Shown here piece by piece: positions 1-8,781 of a DNA stretch of 64,000 nucleotides (the stretch's first letter is position 1; each line of letters opens with the position of its first letter). Source of the stretch: Pseudomonas agarici (GTDB lineage: Bacteria > Pseudomonadota > Gammaproteobacteria > Pseudomonadales > Pseudomonadaceae); contig NZ_FOAR01000006.1 of assembly GCF_900109755.1 (NCBI RefSeq), positions 124,001-188,000 on the forward strand, read 5' to 3'. The notes below the pieces were generated by a model. That model searched no databases. It was given only the letters and a program-made list of their open reading frames with translations, and was not told the DNA's origin. The translations under genes were made by a program, and so were the position numbers.

Positions 1-35
1 ATAAACAATTTGTTTGTTTTTGGCTGGGCAGGCAC

Positions 36-61
36 AAAAAACCCCGGCGGACCGGGGTTCT
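36..61 (-). terminator. Rho-independent terminator of ppa
   Basis: Perfect 8-bp stem (40-47 with 52-59, AACCCCGG/CCGGGGTT) and a 4-nt loop. On the minus strand it is followed by a run of five T. It lies 25 bases beyond the ppa stop codon and faces that gene. Confidence 0.85.
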
Positions 62-83
62 TCATAGCGGGCACGCAGGCGAT

Positions 84-611
84 TTAGCCCTTGTACGCGG
101 CAACCGACTTGGTAATTTCGGCGCGAGCGGCTGCGGCATCACCCCAGCCTTCGATTTTCACCCACTTGCCTTTCTCGAGGTCCTTGTAGTTCTCGAAGAA
201 GTGTTTGATCTGCTCCAGCAGCAGGGGTGGCAGATCGGTGTATTCCTTCACGTCGACGTACAGTTGGGACAGCTTGTCGTGCGGGACCGCGATGACCTTG
301 GCGTCGCCGCCGCCGTCGTCGGTCATATGCAGGATGCCAACCGGACGCGCACGGATCACCGAACCTGGAGTGACCGGGTAAGGGGTCACAACCAGTACGT
401 CGAGAGGGTCACCGTCGTCGGCCAAGGTGTTGGGGATGAAACCGTAGTTGGCCGGGTAGAACATCGGGGTGGCCATGAAACGGTCAACGAACAGGCAATC
501 GCTGTCTTTGTCGATTTCGTATTTGATCGGCGCGTGGTTGGCCGGAATTTCGATCGCGACGTAGATGTCGTTCGGCAGGTCTTTGCCAGCCGGAATCTTG
601 CTGTAGCTCAT
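84..611 (-). CDS. ppa: Inorganic pyrophosphatase (family I)
   Basis: Soluble family I pyrophosphatase that hydrolyses PPi to two phosphates and so pulls biosynthetic reactions forward in the cytoplasm. The 175-residue length is normal for bacteria. The metal-binding signature DDGDPLD is at residues 65-71. The protein is read from the ATG at 611 ([10 protein letters not shown]), which matches the conserved N-terminus; the frame stays open further upstream but that extension has no family similarity. The gene is last in a minus-strand series dedA-mtfA-ppa, although 112 bases separate it from mtfA, so it may have its own promoter. A strong terminator follows. Confidence 0.97.
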   Translation of the reverse strand: MSYSKIPAGKDLPNDIYVAIEIPANHAPIKYEIDKDSDCLFVDRFMATPMFYPANYGFIPNTLADDGDPLDVLVVTPYPVTPGSVIRARPVGILHMTDDGGGDAKVIAVPHDKLSQLYVDVKEYTDLPPLLLEQIKHFFENYKDLEKGKWVKIEGWGDAAAARAEITKSVAAYKG

Positions 612-723
612 GGGCGATGCCCCCGTTAGTTGACCCAAAAACACTGGTCGGATTGACCAAAAAGTGGCGGCGATTATAGGCACATTCCAGGGTGGATGCC
701 ACGTGTCGCAGGACGCGCGGGCT

Positions 724-1536
724 TTAGGCTTCAGTCTTATACCGTAAGTCATGGGCCTGCAGGTGCCGCAACCGGGTCAGCGGGTCCTGGCGGTAGAACG
801 CGCGCAGTTGCTCATAGACTCGCGGGTAGGCTGCGACCAGCAAATCCGGAGCGCTGAAGAAATATTCGCTGGTAACCGCGAAGAATTCCGCCGGATTTTC
901 CGCCGCATAGGGGTCGATGGCGGTCTCGGAGTCGGGGTGGTGGTCCAACTGGCGATTGAGGTCGTCGTAGGCGTGTTGCATCACCTTGGCCCACTCACTG
1001 ACCCGCATGTCGTGGTGCAGTGGCGGCAGGCCGTTGGCGTCGCCGTTGAGCATGTCGAGTTTATGCGCCAGTTCGTGGATCACCAGGTTGTAGCCTTCCC
1101 AGGCACCGCTGGCGAGCACGCCTGGCCAGGAGAGGATGACCGGTCCGCGCTGCCAGGCTTCGCCGCTGTGTTCGCCGTCCCATTGGTGCTCGACGCCGCT
1201 GGCATCTCGATGGCGCTGCGGGCTGAGGAAATCGTCCGGGTAGAGGATGATCTCGTGGAAACCCGAGTACCAGTCGAGGTCGCCCAGGTGTAGCAACGGC
1301 AGTTGCGCCTGGGCCGCCAGCAGCAGGCGGCTTTGCGGGTCCAGTTCGACACCGGGCAGGGCGCTCAGATGTTTTTCATTGAGGAACAGCACGCTGTGCT
1401 CTAGCAGCCAGCGCTCCTCGGCGTCGCTCAGACCGTCGAGAAGGCTCAGGTGTTCGCGCACGTGCTGCCAGGTTTCGGCGGCGACGGGATGACGGGCGAG
1501 GATCCGCTGCCGACGCCAGGCACTCAGCGACCACAC
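724..1536 (-). CDS. mtfA: MtfA-family zinc-dependent peptidase
   Basis: 270-residue protein of the MtfA (DgsA anti-repressor) family. These are cytosolic zinc metallopeptidases; in E. coli MtfA binds the repressor Mlc and affects glucose PTS control. The HELAH zinc motif is at residues 154-158, and a downstream acidic stretch ([10 protein letters not shown], about 211-220) carries the likely third ligand and catalytic support. The start is GTG at 1536, four bases after the dedA stop, which suggests coupled expression. No mlc-like repressor is in this window, so the physiological target here is unknown. Confidence 0.9.
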   Translation of the reverse strand: MWSLSAWRRQRILARHPVAAETWQHVREHLSLLDGLSDAEERWLLEHSVLFLNEKHLSALPGVELDPQSRLLLAAQAQLPLLHLGDLDWYSGFHEIILYPDDFLSPQRHRDASGVEHQWDGEHSGEAWQRGPVILSWPGVLASGAWEGYNLVIHELAHKLDMLNGDANGLPPLHHDMRVSEWAKVMQHAYDDLNRQLDHHPDSETAIDPYAAENPAEFFAVTSEYFFSAPDLLVAAYPRVYEQLRAFYRQDPLTRLRHLQAHDLRYKTEA

Positions 1537-1540
1537 GGTT

Positions 1541-2194
1541 TCAGTGTGTCTCGGCTTTGGACGTAGCGCCGAAGCGGCTGCGCAGCACGCCGATAATCAT
1601 GGGCACCAGTGACAGCATGATGATGAAGACGACCAGCAGCGACAGGTTTTTCTTGATGAAAGGCACATTGCCGAAGAAGTAGCCCAGGGTCACCAGGCCG
1701 CCGACCCAGAGTACGGTACCCAGTACGCTGAACATGACGAAGCGCGGATAAGGCATCTTGCCGACGCCGGCGACGAATGGGGCAAAGGTCCGCAGGATCG
1801 GCAGGAAGCGCGCAAGGGTCACGGTCTTGCCGCCGTGGCGGTCGTAGAAATCGTGGGTCTTTTGCAGGTAGTCGCGACGGAAGATCTTCGAGTTCGAGTT
1901 GCTGAAGAGTTTTTCGCCGGCGGTTCGGCCGATGATGTAGTTGGTGCTGTCGCCGAGGATCGCCGCTGCCATCAGCAGGCCACCTAGCAAGACCGGGTCC
2001 ATGCCGCCACCGGCAGCCACCGCGCCGGCGATGAACAGCAACGAATCGCCCGGCAGAAACGGCATGACCACCAGGCCGGTTTCGCAGAAGATCACCAGAA
2101 ACAGAATGGCATAGATCCATGGCCCGTAATTGTTAACCAGCAGGTCGAGGTACACATCGAGATGCAGGATCAGGTCTAGCGGGTTGAAATCCAT
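1541..2194 (-). CDS. DedA-family membrane protein
   Basis: About 217-residue polytopic inner-membrane protein of the DedA/SNARE-associated family. Members act in lipid carrier (undecaprenyl phosphate or phospholipid) flipping and envelope homeostasis. Visible hallmarks are FLPGDSLLF near residue 47 and the R-F-x-P-x-x-R segment LARFLPILRTFAPFVAG. The ATG at 2194 (MDFNPLDLIL) is preceded by an AGGTG ribosome-binding site; a GTG at 2203 would add three residues. It is first in the dedA-mtfA pair. Confidence 0.92.
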   Translation of the reverse strand: MDFNPLDLILHLDVYLDLLVNNYGPWIYAILFLVIFCETGLVVMPFLPGDSLLFIAGAVAAGGGMDPVLLGGLLMAAAILGDSTNYIIGRTAGEKLFSNSNSKIFRRDYLQKTHDFYDRHGGKTVTLARFLPILRTFAPFVAGVGKMPYPRFVMFSVLGTVLWVGGLVTLGYFFGNVPFIKKNLSLLVVFIIMLSLVPMIIGVLRSRFGATSKAETH

Positions 2195-2420
2195 GGGTGG
2201 CACCTGTGTTGACGGTCTGGCTCGGCAGACCTGTGCAAAGAAAAGTAGACGCGTAGTTAACTACGTCGAATGTAGTTTTTTCGTACATTCTTGGGAAGTC
2301 TGGATTATAAGAGCTAGAGAGGATTCTGCCTGTAGAGTTTGTAGCCAAGGATGTCGCGGGGCGGGTGTAGGCGCCTGACACCGTGGCAGCGAGCTTGTGC
2401 AGGGCCCGAGGAGGCCGCTA

Positions 2421-2448
2421 GCCGCTTCGCGGGCAAGCCAGCTCCCGC
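2421..2448. repeat. REP-like palindromic element
   Basis: The minus strand reads GCGGGAGCTGGCTTGCCCGC followed by GAAGCGGC. This is the arrangement of the extragenic palindromes abundant in fluorescent Pseudomonas. It lies between the acetyltransferase gene and dedA in otherwise featureless DNA (2195-2467). Single copy here; its inner part can fold as GCGGGCAAGCC/GGCTTGCCCGC. Confidence 0.7.
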
Positions 2449-2467
2449 AGAGAGTGGTCCTGGACGA

Positions 2468-2926
2468 TCAGTCTTCACTGATCGGTAACACGTAATTCTT
2501 GAATTGGCTGTCTTCGCGAAAGCCGATGGATTCGTAGGTCTTCTGCGCCACCTCGTTGTCGCTGCTGGTGGACACCCGCAGCCGTACCGCGTGGGTTTCG
2601 CGGGCCATTTTCTTCGCCGTGCGCATCAGGTTGTCGGCCACCAGTTGGCGCCGGGCGTGTTCGGCCACGTAGATGTCGTTGAGGATCCACACGCGCTTGA
2701 GGGACAGCGAGGAGAAGCTGGGGTAGAGCTGGCAGAAACCGAGCAGTTTGTTGTCGTCATCGTCCGCCAGGGCCAGGTAGATCACCGACTCTTTGCGGCG
2801 CAGACGCTTTTCCAGGAAGTCACGGGACGAATCAGGGAGAGGCGGCGCGCCATAGAGTTCACGGTATTTGACGAACAGGGGCGTCAACAGGTCCAGATGT
2901 TCCTGGGTCGCTTGGGTAATCCGCAT
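2468..2926 (-). CDS. GNAT-family N-acetyltransferase
   Basis: 152-residue single-domain GNAT protein that transfers an acetyl group from acetyl-CoA to an amine. The domain shows the beta4 strand (WILNDIYVAEHARRQ), followed by a variant acetyl-CoA loop and a long helix, and the C-terminal AQKTYESIGFRED typical of the family. The substrate cannot be predicted. It lies just downstream of eutC in the same orientation with about 100 bases between; I recall the same neighbour in P. aeruginosa, but a role in ethanolamine metabolism is unproven. Confidence 0.88.
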   Translation of the reverse strand: MRITQATQEHLDLLTPLFVKYRELYGAPPLPDSSRDFLEKRLRRKESVIYLALADDDDNKLLGFCQLYPSFSSLSLKRVWILNDIYVAEHARRQLVADNLMRTAKKMARETHAVRLRVSTSSDNEVAQKTYESIGFREDSQFKNYVLPISED

Positions 2927-3029
2927 AGATCAGGCCTCAACTTCTTCGATATGACGGCAAACGGTGCACTCGGGCAGTCGTAACGCGGATGTTTGCCAAA
3001 GCGCCGCGAAAGCGCAATCCGGATGACGA

Positions 3030-3860
3030 TCAGTCTTGGCTGGGACCCAATAGGAAGTTGCTGTTTGAATGGACATCCGATTGGCTTTCCAATGTTTGCA
3101 CCTGGGCCTCGTCCTTGAGACTGACCCCCGACAGTTGTCGGCGGCAAGCTTCTTTCATCAGGTACAGCAGTTTGTGAGCAGCCATGCCGTAACTCATGCC
3201 CTCCAGCCGGACGTTGGAGATGCAGTTGCGGTAGGCGTCGGTCAAACCGACCCTTGGATTATAGGTGAAATACAACCCCAGGCTGTCCGGCGAGCTCAGG
3301 CCCGGCCGCTCGCCGATCAAGATCACTACCATCTTTGCGCCCAGCCGTTCGCCGATCTCATCGGCCACCGCCACGCGACCCTGTTCGACCAGCATCACTG
3401 GTGACAACGACCAGCCTTGCGCCGCGATCTGCTCTTCCAAGCGCGCCAGGAACGGTGCCGCATGGCGATGCACGGCGAGGGCCGAGAGGCCGTCGGCGAC
3501 GACGATGGCCAGGTCGACCCCTCCGGGATTGGCCAAGGTATGTTCGTGTAGCTGTTGGGTCGAAGCGCTGTCGAGCTTGCGCCCCAGGTCCGGGCGTTGC
3601 AGATAGCTGTGACGGTCGGCGGCGGCACTGTGCAGCAGCAGGGTGGCGCGCCCGCCTGCGACCAGTTGGGCGCTCAGGCCGGCGTGATCGAATGGCAGAT
3701 GCACGGCATCGCGGGCCTGGGCATGGGCGAACTGGAAATCCAGTTGTGCGCGGGTGGGCAGGCTGGTGCCCGTGCGGCCTAAGGCGATCCGCGCCGAGGT
3801 CAGGCGGCGCAGTGGCAGCCAGGGGTTGTCGCTATCGATCTGTTTGGCCATGTCGTTCAT
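3030..3860 (-). CDS. eutC: Ethanolamine ammonia-lyase small subunit
   Basis: Small subunit (276 residues) of the adenosylcobalamin-dependent ethanolamine ammonia-lyase, which converts ethanolamine to acetaldehyde and ammonia. EutC conservation is clear: [10 protein letters not shown] near the N-terminus, [15 protein letters not shown] mid-protein (cobalamin-side face), and [15 protein letters not shown] with [10 protein letters not shown] toward the C-terminus. The ATG at 3860 overlaps the eutB stop as ATGA, so the subunits are translationally coupled; the longer upstream frame overlaps eutB and is not needed. No carboxysome-like shell genes are nearby, so the reaction takes place in the open cytosol. 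Confidence 0.96.
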   Translation of the reverse strand: MNDMAKQIDSDNPWLPLRRLTSARIALGRTGTSLPTRAQLDFQFAHAQARDAVHLPFDHAGLSAQLVAGGRATLLLHSAAADRHSYLQRPDLGRKLDSASTQQLHEHTLANPGGVDLAIVVADGLSALAVHRHAAPFLARLEEQIAAQGWSLSPVMLVEQGRVAVADEIGERLGAKMVVILIGERPGLSSPDSLGLYFTYNPRVGLTDAYRNCISNVRLEGMSYGMAAHKLLYLMKEACRRQLSGVSLKDEAQVQTLESQSDVHSNSNFLLGPSQD

Positions 3861-5251
3861 CCGAGCTGCGCCAGTGCCTGGCGAAACGCCGGGGGCAGGC
3901 GGTTGCCAAAATGCACCTTGCCGTCGGCCTGGGTAAAGATACCCATCTTTGCTAACCATTGTTCGAATTCCGGCGCGGGCTTCAGGCCCAGGGTCTGGCG
4001 GGCATAGAGGGCGTCGTGGAACGAAGTGGTCTGGTAATTGAGCATGATGTCGTCAGAGCCGGGGATGCCCATGATGAAGTTGATCCCGGCCACGCCCAGC
4101 AGGGTTAGCAAGGTGTCCATATCGTCCTGGTCGGCTTCGGCGTGGTTGGTGTAGCAGATGTCGCAGCCCATAGGCACCCCCAGCAGCTTGCCGCAAAAAT
4201 GGTCCTCAAGGCCGGCGCGGATGATCTGCTTGCCGTTGTAGAGGTATTCCGGGCCGATAAAGCCAACCACGGTGTTCACCAGGAACGGCTTGAAGTGCCG
4301 GGCCACGGCGTAGGCGCGGGTTTCGCAGGTCTGTTGGTCGATGCCGAAATGCGCGTTGGCCGACAGGGCGCTGCCCTGGCCGGTCTCGAAATACATCAGG
4401 TTCTGCCCGAGGGTGCCGCGATTCAGGCTCAGGCCGGCGTCGTAGCCTTCCTGCAGGACGTTGAGGTTGATGCCGAAGCTGGCATTGGCTGCCTCGGTGC
4501 CCGCGATGGACTGGAACACCAGGTCCAGCGGCACGCCACGGTTGATCGCCTCGATGGAGGTGGTGACATGGGTCAGCACGCAGGCTTGGGTCGGGATCTC
4601 GTAACGCCTGATGACCGCATCGAGCAGGTGCAGCAGGTCGCAGATCGAACTCAGGCTGTCGGTGGCCGGGTTGATGCCGATCATGGCGTCGCCGTTGCCG
4701 TAGAGCAGGCCGTCGAGAACACTGGCGGCGATGCCAGCGGGGTCGTCGGTCGGATGATTGGGCTGCAGGCGGGTCGACAGGCGACCGCGCAGGCCGAGGG
4801 TGCCGCGAAACTGGGTGACGACGCGGATTTTCTGGGCGACCAGGACCAAGTCCTGCACGCGCATGATCTTCGATACGGCGGCGGTCATTTCCGGGGTCAG
4901 TCCGGGGGCCAGGGCACTCAAGCTCTGTTCGTCGGCGGCGTCGCTGAGCAACCAGTCGCGCAGGCCGCCGACGGTCAAGTGGCTGACGGCCACGAAGGCC
5001 TGTTTGTCGTGGGTATCGATGATCAGCCGGGTGACTTCATCGGTTTCATAGGGGATCAGTGTTTCCTCGAGGAAATGCTTGAGCGGAACATTGGCCAGGG
5101 TCATCTGGGCGGCGACGCGCTCGCCGTCGTTCTGTGCGGCGATGCCGGCAAGGAAGTCCCCGGAGCGTGCGGGGCTGGCCTTGGCCATGAGCTCCTTGAG
5201 GCTATCGAAACGATAGGTCTGGGCGCCGACGGAGTGGGCGAATGTGGCCAT
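3857..5251 (-). CDS. eutB: Ethanolamine ammonia-lyase large subunit
   Basis: 464-residue catalytic TIM-barrel subunit of the B12-dependent ethanolamine ammonia-lyase, normal in length. The family-typical segments [20 protein letters not shown] and [17 protein letters not shown] are intact. The start ATG at 5251 ([10 protein letters not shown]) has a strong AGGAGGA ribosome-binding site eight to nine bases upstream. It is coupled to eutC by a 4-base overlap. Between the permease gene and eutB lies a 13-bp-arm hairpin (5296-5330) that could adjust relative expression. Acetaldehyde produced here is presumably oxidised by the aldehyde dehydrogenase at 6969-8489. Confidence 0.97.
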   Translation of the reverse strand: MATFAHSVGAQTYRFDSLKELMAKASPARSGDFLAGIAAQNDGERVAAQMTLANVPLKHFLEETLIPYETDEVTRLIIDTHDKQAFVAVSHLTVGGLRDWLLSDAADEQSLSALAPGLTPEMTAAVSKIMRVQDLVLVAQKIRVVTQFRGTLGLRGRLSTRLQPNHPTDDPAGIAASVLDGLLYGNGDAMIGINPATDSLSSICDLLHLLDAVIRRYEIPTQACVLTHVTTSIEAINRGVPLDLVFQSIAGTEAANASFGINLNVLQEGYDAGLSLNRGTLGQNLMYFETGQGSALSANAHFGIDQQTCETRAYAVARHFKPFLVNTVVGFIGPEYLYNGKQIIRAGLEDHFCGKLLGVPMGCDICYTNHAEADQDDMDTLLTLLGVAGINFIMGIPGSDDIMLNYQTTSFHDALYARQTLGLKPAPEFEQWLAKMGIFTQADGKVHFGNRLPPAFRQALAQLG

Positions 5252-5295
5252 GGACTGTGTCCTCCTGAGTCCGGACTGTTTCTGTGGCGGCGAAC

Positions 5296-5330
5296 AACCC
5301 ATTGTGGCAAGCCTCTCGCCACGATGGGTT
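5296..5330 (-). other. Intergenic hairpin between permease gene and eutB
   Basis: Arms 5296-5308 and 5318-5330 are complementary at 12 of 13 positions around a 9-base loop. No T-run follows on the minus strand, so it looks more like an mRNA-stabilising or processing structure than a terminator. Confidence 0.55.
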
Positions 5331-5373
5331 GGCGTTGTCGTTTTGTAGGGCGGGCGCCCCGCACGAGTGCAAC

Positions 5374-6744
5374 TCAGTTACCCGTGAGCATAGCGTCCGC
5401 CGGGGCTCGCGAGCGTTGGTGCGCGGTCAACTGGAAGTAGATGAAGCCCGCCGCCATGAAACCGAGGAAAACCAGGCCGATCAGCATATTGAACCAGGCC
5501 ATCGCCACCAGGCAGACCATTGCCAGCGCCAGGGCGATGCCGGGAATGATCGGATAACCCGGCGCGCGGAAGGTCCGCTCCAGGTTGGGCTCGGTCCTGC
5601 GCAGTTTGAACAGGCTGAGCATACTGACGATGTACATCACGATAGCGCCGAATACCGACATGGTGATCATCGCCGCCGTCAGGCTCATGCCTTGCAGGTT
5701 GACCAGACCATCGCTGTAGATCGCCGCGATACCGATCACACCACCCGCCAGGATGGCGCGATGAGGTGTCTGGAAGCGCGAGAGTTTTGCCAGCGAAGGG
5801 GGCAGATAGCCGGCCCGGGCCAGCGCGAAGAATTGCCGCGAGTAGCCGAGGATGATCCCGTGGAAGCTCGCCACCAGGCCGAACAGGCCAATCCACACCA
5901 GCATGTGCATCCAGCCCGAGTTGCTGCCGACCACGGCTTTCATCGCCTGGGGCAGTGGGTCGTTGATGTTCGACAACTGGCGCCAGTCGCCGACGCCACC
6001 GGCCATGACCATCACGCCGATGGCCAGAAATACCAGGGTCAGGATGCCGCTGACGTAGGCCTTGGGAATGGTGCGCTTGGGATCCTTGGCTTCTTCGGCG
6101 GCCATGGCGGCACCCTCGATGGCGAGGAAGAACCAGATGGCGAAGGGGATGGCGGCGAAGATGCCGGGGATCGAGTCGATGCTGAAGGTGTTCGAGCCCG
6201 ACCAGCCATTGAGGACGAAATTGCTGAAGCTGAAGCCCGGCGCGACCACGCTCATGAACACCAGCAGTTCGGCAACGGCCAGTACGGTGACCGCCAGTTC
6301 GAAGGTGGCGGCGATGCTAACGCCGAGGATATTAAGGGTCATGAAGACGAAATAGGCGCCAACGGCGGCGATCTTCGGATCGAGCCCGGGATATTGGACG
6401 TTGAGGTAGGCGCCGATCGCCATGGCAATCGCCGGTGGAGCGAAGACGAATTCGATCAGGGTGGCAATGCCGGCAATCAACCCGCCTTTTTCACCAAAGG
6501 CGCGGCGACTGTAGGCAAATGGCCCGCCGGCATGGGGAATCGCGGTGGTGAGTTCGGTGAAACTGAAGATAAAGCAGGTGTACATGGTCGCCACCATCAG
6601 CGCGGTGACCAGGAAGCCCAGGGTGCCGGCGGTACCCCAGCCATAGCTCCAGCCGAAGTATTCGCCGGAGATCACCAGCCCGACCGCAATGCCCCACAGG
6701 TGCAGGGTGCCGAGGGTCGGTTTGAGTTCTGTGGGTGTTGTCAT
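5374..6744 (-). CDS. eat: Ethanolamine permease (APC superfamily)
   Basis: 456-residue, about 12-helix amino acid/polyamine/organocation transporter. The N-terminal consensus GLVISGEYFGWSYG and the long hydrophobic segments match the ethanolamine permease (eat) type used by Pseudomonas. It would take up ethanolamine across the inner membrane for EutBC. The charged C-terminal tail after the last helix (TAHQRSRAPADAML) is cytoplasmic. It sits between the aldehyde dehydrogenase and eutB genes on the same strand. The gap to the dehydrogenase is 224 bases and I could not identify a clear promoter in it. Confidence 0.92.
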   Translation of the reverse strand: MTTPTELKPTLGTLHLWGIAVGLVISGEYFGWSYGWGTAGTLGFLVTALMVATMYTCFIFSFTELTTAIPHAGGPFAYSRRAFGEKGGLIAGIATLIEFVFAPPAIAMAIGAYLNVQYPGLDPKIAAVGAYFVFMTLNILGVSIAATFELAVTVLAVAELLVFMSVVAPGFSFSNFVLNGWSGSNTFSIDSIPGIFAAIPFAIWFFLAIEGAAMAAEEAKDPKRTIPKAYVSGILTLVFLAIGVMVMAGGVGDWRQLSNINDPLPQAMKAVVGSNSGWMHMLVWIGLFGLVASFHGIILGYSRQFFALARAGYLPPSLAKLSRFQTPHRAILAGGVIGIAAIYSDGLVNLQGMSLTAAMITMSVFGAIVMYIVSMLSLFKLRRTEPNLERTFRAPGYPIIPGIALALAMVCLVAMAWFNMLIGLVFLGFMAAGFIYFQLTAHQRSRAPADAMLTGN

Positions 6745-6968
6745 AAGTCCTCGCTTGTCTTTTTTATTGTGGGATGTATCGGACTTTCGATGTTGCGTCG
6801 CCGAACGGCGGGCATGGGTTGCCCGAGCCTGGGTGGCCGGGCGTTATGGAGTGCCTGTGGGACCTCATCCTCGGCCAAACTGGCTGCGGCGGTATCCGGG
6901 TCGAATCGGGACGATTTGAGTGACCCAAAAACCTGGAGCCAGTTGGCTGACGATAGCGGTGTCAGGGC

Positions 6969-8489
6969 TTAGAAGAACCCGAGTGGGTTGATGTCGTAGC
7001 TCACCAGCAGGTTCTTGGTCTGCTGGTAATGGTCGAGCATCATTTTGTGGGTTTCACGGCCAACACCGGACTTTTTGTAACCACCGAACGCGGCATGCGC
7101 CGGGTACAGGTGGTAGCAGTTGGTCCATACGCGACCGGCCTTGATTGCCCGACCCATGCGGTAGGCGCGATTGATATCGCGGGTCCATAAGCCGGCACCG
7201 AGGCCGAACTCGGTGTCGTTGGCGATCGCCAGGGCTTCGGCTTCGTCCTTGAAAGTGGTGATGCTGACCACCGGGCCGAAGATTTCTTCCTGGAATACGC
7301 GCATTTTGTTGGTGCCCTTGAGCAGGGTCGGCTGGATGTAGTAACCGCTGGCGAGGTTGCCTTCGAGTTTCTCCACCTTACCGCCGGTCAGCAGTTGCGC
7401 GCCTTCGCCCTTGGCGATTTCCAGGTAGGAAAGAATCTTGTCGAATTGCTGCTCGGAGGCCTGGGCGCCGACCATGGTATCGGTGTCCAGTGGGTCGCCA
7501 CGCTTGATCTGGCTGATCTTTTTCATCACCGCCAGCATGAATTCGTCATAGATCGATTCCTGCACCAGGGCGCGGGATGGGCAGGTGCAGACTTCGCCCT
7601 GGTTGAAGAACGCCAGTACCAAGCCCTCGGCGGCTTTTTCGATAAAGCTTGGCTCGGCCTGCATAATGTCTTCGAAGAAGATGTTCGGCGATTTGCCACC
7701 CAGCTCCACGGTGGACGGAATGATGTTTTCGGCTGCGCATTTCATAATGTGCGAACCGACCGGAGTCGAACCGGTGAAGGCAATCTTGGCGATGCGCTTG
7801 CTGGTGGCCAGGGCTTCGCCGGCTTCTTTACCGAACCCCTGCACTACGTTCAGCACGCCTGGCGGCAGCAGATCGCCGATCAGTTCCATCAGCACGCAGA
7901 TGCCCAGCGGGGTCTGCTCGGCGGGCTTGAGGACAACGCAATTACCGGCGGCCAGGGCTGGGGCGAGTTTCCACGCGGCCATCAGCAGGGGGAAGTTCCA
8001 TGGGATGATCTGCCCGACCACGCCCAGCGGTTCGTGGATGTGATAGGCCACGGTGTTGCCGTCGATCTCGGCGGCGCTGCCTTCCTGGGCGCGCAGGCAA
8101 CCGGCGAAGTAGCGGAAGTGGTCGGCGGCCAGCGGGATGTCGGCGTTGAGGGTTTCACGCACGGCCTTGCCGTTGTCCCAGGTTTCGGTGATGGCCAGCA
8201 GTTCGAGGTTCTGTTCGATACGGTCGGCGATCTTCAGCAGGATCAGCGAGCGCGCCTGGGCCGAGGTGCTGCCCCAGGCATCCGCCGCGGCGTGGGCGGC
8301 GTCCAGGGCCTTGTCGATGTCCTTGGCATTGGAACGCGGGAACTCGGCAATCGGCTGACCGTTCACCGGCGAGGTGTTGGTGAAGTATTGGCCGTCCACG
8401 GGGGCGACGAATTGGCCATTGATGTAGTTGCCGTACTTGGCTTTGAACGAAACGATGGCGTCGGCGGTACCAGGATGGGCGTAACGCAT
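6969..8489 (-). CDS. NAD(P)+-dependent aldehyde dehydrogenase (acetaldehyde-oxidising)
   Basis: 506-residue class I/II aldehyde dehydrogenase of the AldB/ExaC type. Visible elements are PWNFP (163-167), FTGSTPVG (238-245), the general base in [10 protein letters not shown] (Glu262) and the catalytic Cys301 in [11 protein letters not shown]. In this context it should oxidise acetaldehyde from ethanolamine to acetate. The ATG at 8489 has AGGAGA nine bases upstream; the frame extends upstream without family similarity. The sigma-54 promoter at 8547-8561 reads into it with a leader of roughly 45 bases. It is the promoter-proximal gene of the minus-strand eut cluster. Confidence 0.93.
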   Translation of the reverse strand: MRYAHPGTADAIVSFKAKYGNYINGQFVAPVDGQYFTNTSPVNGQPIAEFPRSNAKDIDKALDAAHAAADAWGSTSAQARSLILLKIADRIEQNLELLAITETWDNGKAVRETLNADIPLAADHFRYFAGCLRAQEGSAAEIDGNTVAYHIHEPLGVVGQIIPWNFPLLMAAWKLAPALAAGNCVVLKPAEQTPLGICVLMELIGDLLPPGVLNVVQGFGKEAGEALATSKRIAKIAFTGSTPVGSHIMKCAAENIIPSTVELGGKSPNIFFEDIMQAEPSFIEKAAEGLVLAFFNQGEVCTCPSRALVQESIYDEFMLAVMKKISQIKRGDPLDTDTMVGAQASEQQFDKILSYLEIAKGEGAQLLTGGKVEKLEGNLASGYYIQPTLLKGTNKMRVFQEEIFGPVVSITTFKDEAEALAIANDTEFGLGAGLWTRDINRAYRMGRAIKAGRVWTNCYHLYPAHAAFGGYKKSGVGRETHKMMLDHYQQTKNLLVSYDINPLGFF

Positions 8490-8546
8490 GGTGAGTGTCT
8501 CCTTGGCTTTGTGCTTATAAGGGAGTCGCGCTGAGTAAGGCGTAGA

Positions 8547-8561
8547 GCAAAGGTCGGGCCA
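8547..8561 (-). promoter_or_regulatory. Sigma-54 (-24/-12) promoter for the aldehyde dehydrogenase/eut genes
   Basis: The minus strand reads TGGCCCGACCTTTGC: GG and GC elements with the exact sigma-54 spacing (consensus TGGCAC-N5-TTGC). It sits 58 bases ahead of the ATG at 8489 and next to a gene for a sigma-54 activator, so the match is well supported by context. Confidence 0.8.
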
Positions 8562-8636
8562 GTGCGCCCAAACCCCACTGCAACAGAGCTTGGCGGCATA
8601 GGTACGAAGTCGTGGCCGATGCATTGTGGCGTGGTG

Positions 8637-8680
8637 GGTACAGCCTGGGTGACAGTTTGTAACGTTATTGGTACAGCCTG
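8637..8680. promoter_or_regulatory. Candidate upstream activator sites (direct repeat)
   Basis: An 11-base direct repeat, GGTACAGCCTG, starts at 8637 and again at 8670. Each copy is followed by a TGAC. The spacing of 33 bases is about three helical turns. The repeats lie roughly 80-130 bases upstream of the sigma-54 promoter, the usual distance for an enhancer-binding protein; binding by the neighbouring regulator is inferred. Confidence 0.5.
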
Positions 8681-8781
8681 TGACGCATCGGTCGTGGAGC
8701 GATTGCAATGCGTGGGTGGCTGGAGGATGCTGGACATTCGCTTCGGCCCCGCGACTCGCACCCCCGGGAGAATCACCAGAA

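Noticed and set aside
4142..5440. Long plus-strand frame opposite eutB
   Set aside because: Antisense to a clear ammonia-lyase gene; composition reflects the third-position GC bias of eutB.
6745..6968. Possible second sigma-54 promoter upstream of the ethanolamine permease gene
   Set aside because: TGGC-like elements exist, but none has the GC element at the correct -12 spacing.
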